From a virus: a DNA stretch of 21,449 nt. Of the stretch, positions 5,319 to 14,236 are shown piece after piece. The first letter of the stretch is position 1. Every line of letters starts with the position of its first letter. The notes under the pieces were generated by a model. That model was not told where the DNA came from. It saw nothing but the letters and a program-made list of their open reading frames with translations, and made no database searches. The translations under genes and the position numbers were made by a program. The DNA is taken from IMG/VR virus record IMGVR_UViG_3300030060_002989, positions 1-21,449 of that record. One strand, written 5' to 3'.

Positions 5319-7055
5319 ATGAACGCAAGTGAACTACAAGATAAGATAACGCAGTTACATTACGATAACCAGGATGCTTATGCAACAAGAGGTCGTATTC
5401 GTTCAATAATGAATGGTGGACCAAATGGAATACTTGCTTTATTAGGAGACCAGATAAAAGGATTCCAGGATTGGCAAATCCCAATGCCTAATCTTATGTC
5501 ATCAGGATTAGAACACCTGGCACAGAAAATAGGTCGTATTCCTAACCTCAAAATAGATGTTCCTAATGATAAAGATTCTGAAAGAGCTAGAAGAAGAGCA
5601 GAGAAAATAGGGAGAATAATAACCGCTTATGATGAAGTACAAGGACTTGAAAAACAAATGCCACAAGTTGGTAGATGGTTACCTGGTTATGGATTTGCTG
5701 TATGGGTCATACGTGAAAGAAAAGATGCTAATGGGAACCCCTACCCAATAGCTGAACTACGAGACCCATACAACTGTTTCCCTGGATATTTTGGTGCAGA
5801 CCAACAACCAAAAGATTTATCTATAGTTCGTAGAGTTCCTAAATATGCACTTGCTCAAGTTTATCCAGATTATAAAGAACAGATTTATGCAAAGGATATG
5901 GGTACTGGATTATCTATTGGTAGTGGTTCAGCTTCACCTTATACAGATTCTTATTCAGGTTCCTGGGCTAACTCAAATGGTCAAGGGGATTTAATATCTG
6001 AATATTACAATGAAGAAGGAACTTATATATTCCACATGTCATCAGGTACAATATTTGATTTTATTCCTAATCCGCTAAAGAGTGGTCCTGCTTTCGTTGT
6101 AGCAAAGAAGTTTTCTTTTGACCAGCTACAAGGACAGTATGACCAAATAATCGGATTAATGGCAGCTATGGCAAAGATTAATGTTATGAGCATTATTGCT
6201 ATGGAAGATGCAGTATTCACTGAAACAAACATAACTGGTGAATTAGAATCAGGTCAATACAAAAAAGGAAGATTTGCAGTTAATTACTTTGCTCCAGGAA
6301 GCACAGTATCAAAACCTGCATCAAATATTCCTTATCAGATTTTTCAACAGATAGATAGAGTAGAAAGACAACTTAGAGTTGGAGCAGCTTATCCTGCTAC
6401 AGATGATTCACAATCACCTGTATCTTTTGCTACTGGTAGAGGTTTAGAAGAACTAGGTGCATCTATGTCATTAATGATTAGAGAATATCATACCATTATG
6501 GCTGATGCTATAGAACAGACAGATGCTAAAAGACTTGAGTGGGATGAGATGATGTACCCAGGTAAATCAAAACATTTATCTGGATATAGAGATAATAAAT
6601 TCTTTTCAGAAACTTATGAACCACTTAGAGATATTTCAAGTAATTATAAAACTAGAAGAGTCTATGGTGCTATGGCTGGTTATGATGAACCACAAAAAAT
6701 TGTTACAGGTTTACAGTTGCTTAGTTCTGGTGTTATTGATACACAGACTTTACAAGAAAACCTAGATGGTTTAGATAATGTAGTAAGAGTTAATGAAAGA
6801 ATTACAAGAGAAAAAGCAGACAAAGTTTTATTTGATACTTTAATGGCACAAGCTAATCAGGGAGACCAGAAGGCTTTAATGGCAATAGTTCAAATAAGAA
6901 AGAATCCTGCTGACATGCAAAACATTTTAGATAAATTTTTTACAGCCGAAGAACCAGAGATTCCAGAAGAAGAAGCAGCAATGATTGAAGGTATAGGTCC
7001 GACCACCACTGGACCTACGCCTTCTATACAACAAGCGTTAGGTATGGTCCAATAA
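5319..7055 (+). CDS. Portal protein, 578 aa
   Basis: The portal is the dodecameric ring at one capsid vertex that docks the terminase and the tail. Position directly after the terminase, length (578) and content support this. There is a helical N-terminus, GLEHLAQKIGRIPNLKIDVP near residue 65, RDPYNCFPGYFG near 150, then a long mixed domain and a helical C-terminal part with QPQxx-like acidic tail (EEPEIPEEEAAMIEG). The overall arrangement resembles SPP1-gp6-type and actinophage portals. Only a weak ribosome-binding site (AATAAG) precedes the start, 4 bases after the terminase stop, so coupling is likely. The stop TAA overlaps the next ATG. Confidence 0.85.
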   Translation: MNASELQDKITQLHYDNQDAYATRGRIRSIMNGGPNGILALLGDQIKGFQDWQIPMPNLMSSGLEHLAQKIGRIPNLKIDVPNDKDSERARRRAEKIGRIITAYDEVQGLEKQMPQVGRWLPGYGFAVWVIRERKDANGNPYPIAELRDPYNCFPGYFGADQQPKDLSIVRRVPKYALAQVYPDYKEQIYAKDMGTGLSIGSGSASPYTDSYSGSWANSNGQGDLISEYYNEEGTYIFHMSSGTIFDFIPNPLKSGPAFVVAKKFSFDQLQGQYDQIIGLMAAMAKINVMSIIAMEDAVFTETNITGELESGQYKKGRFAVNYFAPGSTVSKPASNIPYQIFQQIDRVERQLRVGAAYPATDDSQSPVSFATGRGLEELGASMSLMIREYHTIMADAIEQTDAKRLEWDEMMYPGKSKHLSGYRDNKFFSETYEPLRDISSNYKTRRVYGAMAGYDEPQKIVTGLQLLSSGVIDTQTLQENLDGLDNVVRVNERITREKADKVLFDTLMAQANQGDQKALMAIVQIRKNPADMQNILDKFFTAEEPEIPEEEAAMIEGIGPTTTGPTPSIQQALGMVQ

Positions 7056-7276
7056 TGTTTAATAATACAAATAAAGAATTTGCAGAGATTGTTAATAATT
7101 CATTATGGGATGTAGATGAAAATGGTGATGATATATTGCTTGAAGCTAATTTAATTGAACCTAAGATATTTACAGACCAATTACCACCAATGGTATTTCC
7201 ATTTGGTTATATGATTATTAGTTCAACATTTGCTTATTACGAAGATGAGGATGAAGATGGCAACGAGAATAACTAA
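7055..7276 (+). CDS. Small acidic hypothetical protein, 73 aa
   Basis: A 73-residue ORF starting MFNNTNKEFAEIVNNSLWDV and ending in an acidic run (YYEDEDEDGNENN). The start overlaps the portal stop as TAATG, and the end overlaps the next gene by 20 bases. The centre has FTDQLPPMVFPFGYMIISS, a short hydrophobic stretch too brief for a confident membrane segment. No family is recognised. It belongs to the packaging/portal block by position; a role in head assembly is only a guess. Confidence 0.7.
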   Translation: MFNNTNKEFAEIVNNSLWDVDENGDDILLEANLIEPKIFTDQLPPMVFPFGYMIISSTFAYYEDEDEDGNENN

Positions 7277-7613
7277 AAGAAATGCAGCTGTTAAGCCGCC
7301 AACAAATAACTATATAGACCAATCAAGATTTGTATATGGTGAACAACAAGAATTAAAAAATTTAAACAACGAAGTTAAAGATTTAGAAATGACTGGAGGA
7401 CCTACACCAGGACCAACAGCTCCACCTCCAGGACAACAAGGAGTAGATGTATTTAGAGGGACAGACCAACCACTTAGACCAGTAGAAGATGGATTAGCAT
7501 TTGGTCCAGGAGTTGGACCGCAAGAATCTGCTATGGAATCAACAGAGCAGTTAATTCAACAGTTTTATGATTTAACTGGGGACCCATTACTAGCTAATAT
7601 ATTAAAAGGTTAG
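7257..7613 (+). CDS. Proline/glycine-rich small virion-block protein, 118 aa
   Basis: I place the start at ATG 7257 (MATRITKRNAAVKPP) rather than an upstream in-frame ATG at 7230, because a GAGG sequence lies about 8 bases before it and the codons before it only read the acidic repeat of the previous gene. A charged N-terminus and a helix with GEQQELKNLNNEVKDLE lead into a flexible GGPTPGPTAPPPGQQG linker. The C-terminus is QLIQQFYDLTGDPLLANILKG. The Pro/Gly linker recalls the one in the 643-residue protein. Unknown function; possibly a minor virion protein. The next gene starts one base after the stop. Confidence 0.7.
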   Translation: MATRITKRNAAVKPPTNNYIDQSRFVYGEQQELKNLNNEVKDLEMTGGPTPGPTAPPPGQQGVDVFRGTDQPLRPVEDGLAFGPGVGPQESAMESTEQLIQQFYDLTGDPLLANILKG

Positions 7614-7614
7614 T

Positions 7615-10600
7615 ATGTCATACAGTACCTTTGATGCTGCTGACTTTGTAGATGACTCTGCTACACAAAGAGCTATAGCTAAATCTAAAGCTCCTTCACA
7701 AATTACACAAGATATGGCTAATAGAGCTTCAGCTATTGTTAAAAAATATCCAACAATAAGTAAAGGTTCTTTAGTTGGTGCAGTTAAATTAGGTATCAGT
7801 GATGAGGACCCAAGACTTAGACAGATAGTATTACAAGAATCTATAGCAAAAGAGAGAGAAGGATATGGTGCTTTAAGAAAATCTATTACTAATAAATCTA
7901 AAAGTATGAGTAGAGGATTATTCTTAGGATTCCAAAACTTATGGGAAGCTGGAGCTGCAAGAGGTGTACGTTATTTAGAAGGCAGACAACAAGGCATGTC
8001 TCATAAAGAAGCTAGAGATAAATCTAAATCTTCTTTATTAGATATGAAAGCACAAGCAGAAGCTGCTGGTAAAGAAGTTGATTTAGGAACTGGATGGTTC
8101 TTAGGTAGCACTGACCCAACACAAACAGATGAATATAAAAACTTAGTTCAATCTGGAGTGGACCCAGTAGAAGCAAGAGAGTTTGTTTTAGATAATGTTT
8201 TAGGTGTACAGATTTATGAAGAACAAAGAAAGAAAGCAGAGACAGCAATACAGTTTACTGGTGAAAGAGCAGAGAGATTTGAAGAAGCTGGGTTAGACCC
8301 AACAGTTACTATTGGTCGTTGGTTATTTAAACCACTTGATGACATTATAGAACCAGGAACAACAGCATATAAAAATATAACTGGAACATTAGATGTACTT
8401 GCACAAATATTTTTAGACCCTGTTGGTATGGCAGCTTTAGGAATAGGTAAAGCAAGAGCTGGTGCAAAAACATTTCAAGCTGCTAGTTATGATTTTAAAA
8501 AAGGTGAACAAACATTAGAAAACTTAAGTACAATGGCTAAATTATTTGAGACCACTGGATTACTCCAGGGAGCAAGAAAATCTATCTTTGGTCCAACAAC
8601 TAAAGAGTTTTTATCTGGTAAAGCTGGTTTAAAGTTTAAAGAGTTTATATGGAATAACTCTACATCTGACATAATGTCTGCATCTAAAAACAATATTGAT
8701 GATTTTGATTTTTATAATACGTTAGATAAATTAAAAGCAAAACATAAAGGAAAGTCTTTTGAAGAAATAGATGATATCTTAACCAAAGAGTTAATAGAGG
8801 ACCAATTTTTAATTAAAGCTACAGCTAACAACTTACCTACTGTAAGAACTAAAGGCAACAGAATGACACGTATGTTAGATGAGTGGTCAGAGAAAACTTA
8901 TGGTACAAGATTAGTTACTGAAAACAAAAGTGATTCTCTTGTTAAGTTAAATAGATTTATTAGATTATCTACTAGCTCATTAGATGATGCAACAAAGATT
9001 ACAAAAAGAAATGACTTTATGAAAAAAGCTATGAAAGCATTAGATTCTAAAAATGCTCCAGGAGAAGTAGCTTTACTTGTTAGTAGATATTTAGAAAAAA
9101 GTATGAAACCAGCTGTTATTAAAAAATTAGTTAAGAAAGAAATGAAAGGAGAAAGTTTACTTAAACAAGAAGCATCTCTAACTAAGTATCAAAAAAAATT
9201 AGTAGAAGAAGGTTTAAGTATTCAAGCTAAATTTATTAGCGGTTCTAAAAAACAAAAGGATGCTGTTAAAAGTTTTGCTATTGAAACAGGTGGAGAAAAC
9301 TTACCTATTACTAATGTATTAAGACAATTACAAAAAGGTGAACTAGATGGAGTACCTAATCTATTAGACCCAATGACTTCTGTACAGTTAGCTGATGAAA
9401 TATTTTTACCTAATCCAACTAAATTATTACGTGCAGCAAAAGCATTAGATGATGATTTAGGAGCAATAGGAACAAAGTTATTAGCTTCTGACAATATTGA
9501 TACTGTAAGAAGATTTATGGACTGGTATTATGGTTCTGTATTTAAACCATTAGTTTTGTTAAGACCAGCATGGACAGTAAGGGTTATAGCTGAAGAACAA
9601 TTAAGAATGGTTACTTCAGGTGTAACCAGTGTTATATCCCATCCAGGACAATTTATAGCAAGAATGATTGGTAAACCAAGAGAAGCTAGTAAAAGTCTTA
9701 TAGGTTCTTTTGAAGATAACGCACAGTTTATTGATGTTACTTTAAATGGAATGAACCCTACTGCAGTAAGAAGAGGTTATGGTAGTACTTCAGAATGGAC
9801 AACAATTTCTAAACATGAAAACAAAAGAGCATGGGGTGAAAATGCTTTTAGAAACTTTATGCAACATAAGTTTGACCCTTTGTCCAGGAGACTGGCACAG
9901 ATACAACTAGAACCTAATACAGCTAAAAGAACTAGAGAATTAAATAAATTAATTAAAGAAGTACAAACAACTGGCAATCCTTTAAATGACCATATTAGAA
10001 AAGTAACAGCAGCAGATGGTCATGCTTTCAAAGGAGCTGGTAATAAAGGTAAACCTGGTGCAGCAAAAGCAGAAGAGTTTGTACATTATGTTAATGCAGC
10101 AGTAGCACAAGTTACTGGAGGTATTGTAAATACAGGTGCAACAATACCTAGAAAAGCTAGAAAAGCTAAAAACTGGATAGATGAGAATGGTAAAGAAGAT
10201 TTATTAAAAGCATTAGGTGATGAGAATATGACAGCTGCAGAATTAATTGGATTAGAAGATGTAGATATGGCTAAGTATTGGGCTGGTGAATTAAAACCAG
10301 GAGATTACGATTCTATATCTACACAGTTAATGAAGAACCAAGAAAAACTTAAAAAAAGTTTTATTAAAAAATATCAAAAGAGTTTGCCAGAAAATGTACG
10401 TGGTGAATTAAAAATGGGTATATCAAGACAGACAAGATGGTTAGATGATTTTACTGATGATATGTTTAAATTGTTTATGACTATTCCTACTAAAAATATG
10501 TCAAGAGCACCAACATTTAAATATCATTACTGGGATAAGGTAGGAGACTTTGCACAACATGCTAACGCTAGAACATTAAAAAAACTTCTTAAAGAAGCTA

Positions 10601-12375
10601 AAGATGCAGGGTTAGATAAAGGTACCAGGCATGAAAGAAATATATATAAAAAATTAGAAAACTACAAAGGTGTTACTGGTGGTATTAACAAAGTAGAGAT
10701 AGTAGATAAGATGGCTTCATCACATGCTTTAACTGAAACTAAAAAATTATTATATGATGTAACAAGTAGAAGTAGAATAGGAAATGCTACAAGAGGAATA
10801 TTCCCATTCGGAGAAGCATACGTAGAAATCTTTAGTACTTGGGCAAGATTAATTAAACAACAAAATTTAAGACCACTTAGAAGAGCACAGCAAACAGTAC
10901 AAGCTGCAAGAAAACCTAATCCTGTATTTGATGAAGAAGGACAACAAGGATTCTTTTATAAAGACCCAAACACTGGAGAAGAATTATTTGGTTATCCAGG
11001 AGAAGGTTTAATAAACAAATGGATGTTTAAAGATTTAAACGAGGGAGGAGTAAATGTTAATTTACCAGTCTTTGCTAGTTCTTTAAACATAGCTGGTAAT
11101 CTTATTCCTGGATTTGGTCCATCTGTTACTGTTCCAATGGCAATAATAAATCAAAAGTTTAATCTACTTAGACCAGGCAAATGGGAAGAGACATTATTAT
11201 TTGGAGACTTTGCACCACCAAGAACAGGTAACGCAGGAGAAATACTAGGTTCTCTTACACCAGTTCCATCTTGGGCAAAGAAAATAGGTACAGCATTTGG
11301 TGTAGGAGGAGATGAATCAAAACGTTTATTCTCTAACACAATGATTGATGTTTATAAAGCAATGATATATGCAGGTATTGCAGATGATAGTACACCAGAA
11401 GGAGCAAGTGCTGCAATGGAGTTAGCTGGAGATTATGCAAGAAATATATTTTTAATAAGAGGTATAGCACAAGCATTAGGACCATCAGGACCAGTAAGTC
11501 CTAAGTATGAAATATCAGATAAGACAGGGAATATATTTTTATTTGAAACATTAGCTACAGAATATAGATTCATAAGAAACTCTGCTGCTAATGATTACGA
11601 AGCAGTAAAAACATTTACAGATAGATTTGGATTTAATCCAATAGCTATGACTACAAGTAGAACAGATACTATAAAGAAAAGACCTGTTACTGAAGATGGA
11701 GCTAGATGGGCTAGAAATAATAAAGAACTTGTAGATAAGTATGATTTAACATACGCATATTTAATTGATGATGCTGATTCAGAATTTAGATATGAATTAT
11801 ATTGGCAACAGCTTATAGATAAAGATAGAGTTCCTAGAACTCCTGAACAATGGCAACAAGCTAAAAATATTCTTTTAGGCAATATGGAGTATGAAGAGTT
11901 TATTCGTAAGAATGGTTTATTAACAAGAGGAGATAGAGTATCTAATCAAGCTAAGTTAAATAAGAAAGCAGAGTTAGCAGGTAAATATCCTGGATATGGA
12001 AGAAGTATAGATTACACAATGCAGAAACCAGAGATGGATGATTTAATAGATGAACTCTATACCTGGTTTGACCCAGTTACATATCAATTAGAAAGAGATT
12101 TAGTTACTAACCCAGCTGCACAAGGATTAGTAGAATATGCTAAGACTAGAGATAAGATAATTGCTGCTACTAAAGCATTAGACCCAACATATACTGATAC
12201 TTCATTTAGAAGAGCTAGTAAGTTAGCTCCATTTAGAAACTTGTTAAGAGATAAATTAAAAGCTATATTGGTAAGATATCCAGAGTTTGCTCCTATGGCT
12301 AGAGAAATATTTGAAAGAGAGCTACGAGAAGCAGATGAAGATATAGAATTAATACAGGGATTATATGACAGTTGA
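7615..12375 (+). CDS. Giant probable internal virion / DNA-ejection protein, 1586 aa
   Basis: By far the largest gene. No tape-measure heptad pattern or long transmembrane helix run dominates. It is a mostly helical, Lys-rich protein with a few hydrophobic segments: FKPLVLLRPAWTVRVIAEEQ near residue 645, a FPFGEAYVEIFSTWARLI segment near 1063, and SLNIAGNLIPGFGPSVTVPM near 1160. Size, position in the virion block and the transglycosylase-like protein two genes on suggest an ejected internal protein, comparable in role to T7 gp16, though I see no sequence match to it and no catalytic motif here. A polyvalent multidomain virion protein is the alternative. AAAGG lies 6-7 bases before ATG 7615. 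The last 11 bases overlap the next gene. Confidence 0.75.
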   Translation: MSYSTFDAADFVDDSATQRAIAKSKAPSQITQDMANRASAIVKKYPTISKGSLVGAVKLGISDEDPRLRQIVLQESIAKEREGYGALRKSITNKSKSMSRGLFLGFQNLWEAGAARGVRYLEGRQQGMSHKEARDKSKSSLLDMKAQAEAAGKEVDLGTGWFLGSTDPTQTDEYKNLVQSGVDPVEAREFVLDNVLGVQIYEEQRKKAETAIQFTGERAERFEEAGLDPTVTIGRWLFKPLDDIIEPGTTAYKNITGTLDVLAQIFLDPVGMAALGIGKARAGAKTFQAASYDFKKGEQTLENLSTMAKLFETTGLLQGARKSIFGPTTKEFLSGKAGLKFKEFIWNNSTSDIMSASKNNIDDFDFYNTLDKLKAKHKGKSFEEIDDILTKELIEDQFLIKATANNLPTVRTKGNRMTRMLDEWSEKTYGTRLVTENKSDSLVKLNRFIRLSTSSLDDATKITKRNDFMKKAMKALDSKNAPGEVALLVSRYLEKSMKPAVIKKLVKKEMKGESLLKQEASLTKYQKKLVEEGLSIQAKFISGSKKQKDAVKSFAIETGGENLPITNVLRQLQKGELDGVPNLLDPMTSVQLADEIFLPNPTKLLRAAKALDDDLGAIGTKLLASDNIDTVRRFMDWYYGSVFKPLVLLRPAWTVRVIAEEQLRMVTSGVTSVISHPGQFIARMIGKPREASKSLIGSFEDNAQFIDVTLNGMNPTAVRRGYGSTSEWTTISKHENKRAWGENAFRNFMQHKFDPLSRRLAQIQLEPNTAKRTRELNKLIKEVQTTGNPLNDHIRKVTAADGHAFKGAGNKGKPGAAKAEEFVHYVNAAVAQVTGGIVNTGATIPRKARKAKNWIDENGKEDLLKALGDENMTAAELIGLEDVDMAKYWAGELKPGDYDSISTQLMKNQEKLKKSFIKKYQKSLPENVRGELKMGISRQTRWLDDFTDDMFKLFMTIPTKNMSRAPTFKYHYWDKVGDFAQHANARTLKKLLKEAKDAGLDKGTRHERNIYKKLENYKGVTGGINKVEIVDKMASSHALTETKKLLYDVTSRSRIGNATRGIFPFGEAYVEIFSTWARLIKQQNLRPLRRAQQTVQAARKPNPVFDEEGQQGFFYKDPNTGEELFGYPGEGLINKWMFKDLNEGGVNVNLPVFASSLNIAGNLIPGFGPSVTVPMAIINQKFNLLRPGKWEETLLFGDFAPPRTGNAGEILGSLTPVPSWAKKIGTAFGVGGDESKRLFSNTMIDVYKAMIYAGIADDSTPEGASAAMELAGDYARNIFLIRGIAQALGPSGPVSPKYEISDKTGNIFLFETLATEYRFIRNSAANDYEAVKTFTDRFGFNPIAMTTSRTDTIKKRPVTEDGARWARNNKELVDKYDLTYAYLIDDADSEFRYELYWQQLIDKDRVPRTPEQWQQAKNILLGNMEYEEFIRKNGLLTRGDRVSNQAKLNKKAELAGKYPGYGRSIDYTMQKPEMDDLIDELYTWFDPVTYQLERDLVTNPAAQGLVEYAKTRDKIIAATKALDPTYTDTSFRRASKLAPFRNLLRDKLKAILVRYPEFAPMAREIFERELREADEDIELIQGLYDS

Positions 12376-13387
12376 TGAATTTTTACAGAGAATAGAAAAT
12401 ATTATTTTATCTATTAATGAGGACCCAGTTCTTGGTACTCAAAAATTAGGTATAACAACAGAACAACGTATTGATGTATTGTCTGCTGTAAATATAGATG
12501 ATGCTTCAAAGTATTTAATATCTTATGGTATTCCAGAATATGTAATAGATTTTGCAATATCAGGTGAAGATATATCAGCATTAACAGGTGATGATGTAGC
12601 AATAGCTGCAGCTACCCAACAATGGGGTATGTTCGGACAACAGAATATGAACATTGGTGTACCAGCTGATTACACACCGCCAAGAGAAGGTGCAACAGAT
12701 TTTTATACAGAATCTGATTTAGTTAATTTATTTGGTGGATTAGCTCCAGAAGAGATAGCTTCAATACAGGCAGATTTAATTAATGGTGGATTACTTAGTG
12801 TAGGTGATGGGTTTATTCCTGGAGAATGGGATGCAGTAACTCAAGGTAAGTTCACTCCAGTATTAGCAAGAGCTAATAGAGGTGGAGTAACAGAGTTAGA
12901 AAAGCAAAATGGTTCTGCATGGAGAACAGCTTTAAAAGAATATGTTGCTAATCCAGTACCAGATATACCAGAAGAAGATGTTTACCTTCCACAAGACCCA
13001 GCAACTATTGCACAAAAGGTTAAATACTTATATGCTTCAGAATTAAATAGAGACCCTACAGCTGCAGAGCTTAAGATGTTATCTAATACAATGTATAAAG
13101 AAGCAGAAGCAAGACATTCACAAGATGCTCAATTAGCTGAAGCTGCACAGCAAGACCCAACAATGACAGGGGAAGATATTATGGGTGGTGATTATGGTAA
13201 CTATGCAGTGGATAATGTACAACAAACTATAGAAGAAGAAGGATTTACACAAATAGATGCAGAGAGTAGAATGAGAGAGAAGTTTGATGCTATTACAACA
13301 AAAGAACAAGATAGATTAGGAGAAAACTACAGTGCAAGGAATACTAGGTCTGTTATTCTCAATAGTATCGCTAATAGACCCACATAG
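12365..13387 (+). CDS. Hypothetical virion-block protein, 340 aa
   Basis: A soluble 340-residue protein, acidic and mostly helical. Near residue 215 it has YLPQDPATIAQKVKYLYASE, then LNRDPTAAELKMLSNTMYKE, a helix pair typical of repeated small structural domains, followed by Gln/Ala-rich helices. There is no signal peptide, membrane segment or enzyme motif. The start ATG overlaps the end of the giant gene by 11 bases, with ACAGGGA just before it. Its place between the giant protein and the transglycosylase-like protein suggests an ejected or minor virion protein; the family is not recognised. Confidence 0.75.
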   Translation: MTVDEFLQRIENIILSINEDPVLGTQKLGITTEQRIDVLSAVNIDDASKYLISYGIPEYVIDFAISGEDISALTGDDVAIAAATQQWGMFGQQNMNIGVPADYTPPREGATDFYTESDLVNLFGGLAPEEIASIQADLINGGLLSVGDGFIPGEWDAVTQGKFTPVLARANRGGVTELEKQNGSAWRTALKEYVANPVPDIPEEDVYLPQDPATIAQKVKYLYASELNRDPTAAELKMLSNTMYKEAEARHSQDAQLAEAAQQDPTMTGEDIMGGDYGNYAVDNVQQTIEEEGFTQIDAESRMREKFDAITTKEQDRLGENYSARNTRSVILNSIANRPT

Positions 13388-13391
13388 TTAT

Positions 13392-14132
13392 ATGAGTCAG
13401 CAAGAATTAATTTCGTTTATGGAAGCTATAAAACAGCAAGAGAATGCTGGTGGCAACTATACCCTTAAACATAAACCAACAACTATTTTAGATTTTTATG
13501 GTAATCCTTTAGAAGTCCAGGCATTAGGTGCTTATGGAATATTAGATGTTAATTGGGATGTATGGGCAGCAGAAGCAGGATATAAAGGTGCTGACTGGAA
13601 GATACCAGAGATGCAAGATATTGTTGCTGCATATAAGATGACAGAATATTTTAACAAGTATGGAACCTGGGACATGGTAGCAGTTGCCTGGTATGGTGGT
13701 CCTGGTAAAGCAAACAAAGCTGCTGCAGAAGGTATAGATTCTGTAGGAGACATAGGTAACCTAGAAGGATTTGGTCCAAATATAAGAGATTATGTAAATA
13801 GTGTTATGGAAACTTATGCAGAGAATTTAGAGAGAGAACCTGAAAATGAAGATGTATCTAGTTATATACAACAACAAGAACAAGTAGTTACATCTAAACC
13901 AAAACTTAATGTTCAAGATGGTGGAATGGTTCCAACTGTGGACCCTATGCAAAAATATGCAGTTGATTTGTTATCAGCTTTAGTTCCTAAAAGAAATATG
14001 CAATCAGATTTTGAATCACAAGTTCCAGAAGAAGCAGGTAGCTTTGAAGGAGCACAGATTAAAACTGAAATTGTTAGAGATGAAAATGATGAGTTCACTA
14101 TAGAAGATATTATGGGAGTAATAGAAGGATGA
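13392..14132 (+). CDS. Lytic transglycosylase / lysozyme-like virion protein, 246 aa
   Basis: Residues 10-105 look like an SLT/goose-lysozyme-type fold. MEAIKQQENAGGNY has a candidate catalytic Glu17, VQALGAYGILDVNW (43-55) fits the GxYGI/Q strand, and VAVAWYGGPGKA (97-108) fits the A-x-x-Y-N-x-G-P-G motif of transglycosylases, here AWYGGPG. It would cut peptidoglycan glycan strands to let DNA or ejection proteins through the cell wall. The C-terminal half (from about residue 125) is Gln/Glu-rich and non-catalytic, probably for virion attachment. I start it at ATG 13392, 4 bases after the upstream stop; an in-frame upstream ATG at 13332 lies inside the previous gene and adds 20 hydrophobic residues that are probably not real. 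Confidence 0.8.
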   Translation: MSQQELISFMEAIKQQENAGGNYTLKHKPTTILDFYGNPLEVQALGAYGILDVNWDVWAAEAGYKGADWKIPEMQDIVAAYKMTEYFNKYGTWDMVAVAWYGGPGKANKAAAEGIDSVGDIGNLEGFGPNIRDYVNSVMETYAENLEREPENEDVSSYIQQQEQVVTSKPKLNVQDGGMVPTVDPMQKYAVDLLSALVPKRNMQSDFESQVPEEAGSFEGAQIKTEIVRDENDEFTIEDIMGVIEG

Positions 14133-14236
14133 AAGACTTACGTGATATGAGTTACAGAGAACAAATGGAATTTTGGATGCAGACACGTAAGTTAGGATTA
14201 CCGAAATACAAAAGTAAAACTCTTAAGAAATCGTAA
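14129..14236 (+). CDS. Small basic hypothetical protein, 35 aa
   Basis: A 35-residue ORF beginning MKDLRDMSYREQMEFWMQ and ending in LPKYKSKTLKKS. The ATG overlaps the TGA of the transglycosylase gene (ATGA) and the TAA overlaps the next ATG (TAATG), so it fills the gap exactly and is probably coupled at both ends. An amphipathic helix followed by a basic tail is visible. No family is recognised. Confidence 0.7.
   Translation: MKDLRDMSYREQMEFWMQTRKLGLPKYKSKTLKKS

Noticed and set aside
9222-9494. Several 60-95-codon minus-strand ORFs inside the virion genes, such as this one
   Set aside because: They are antisense shadows of long coding genes with no ribosome-binding sites, and their composition (Ser/Leu/Phe-rich) is what reverse reading of Lys/Glu/Ala codons gives.
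13332-13391. 20-residue hydrophobic N-terminal extension (signal-peptide-like) on the transglycosylase-like gene
   Set aside because: It lies wholly within the end of the previous gene in another frame, lacks a basic n-region and cleavage site, and the start at 13392 fits the 4-base gap better.
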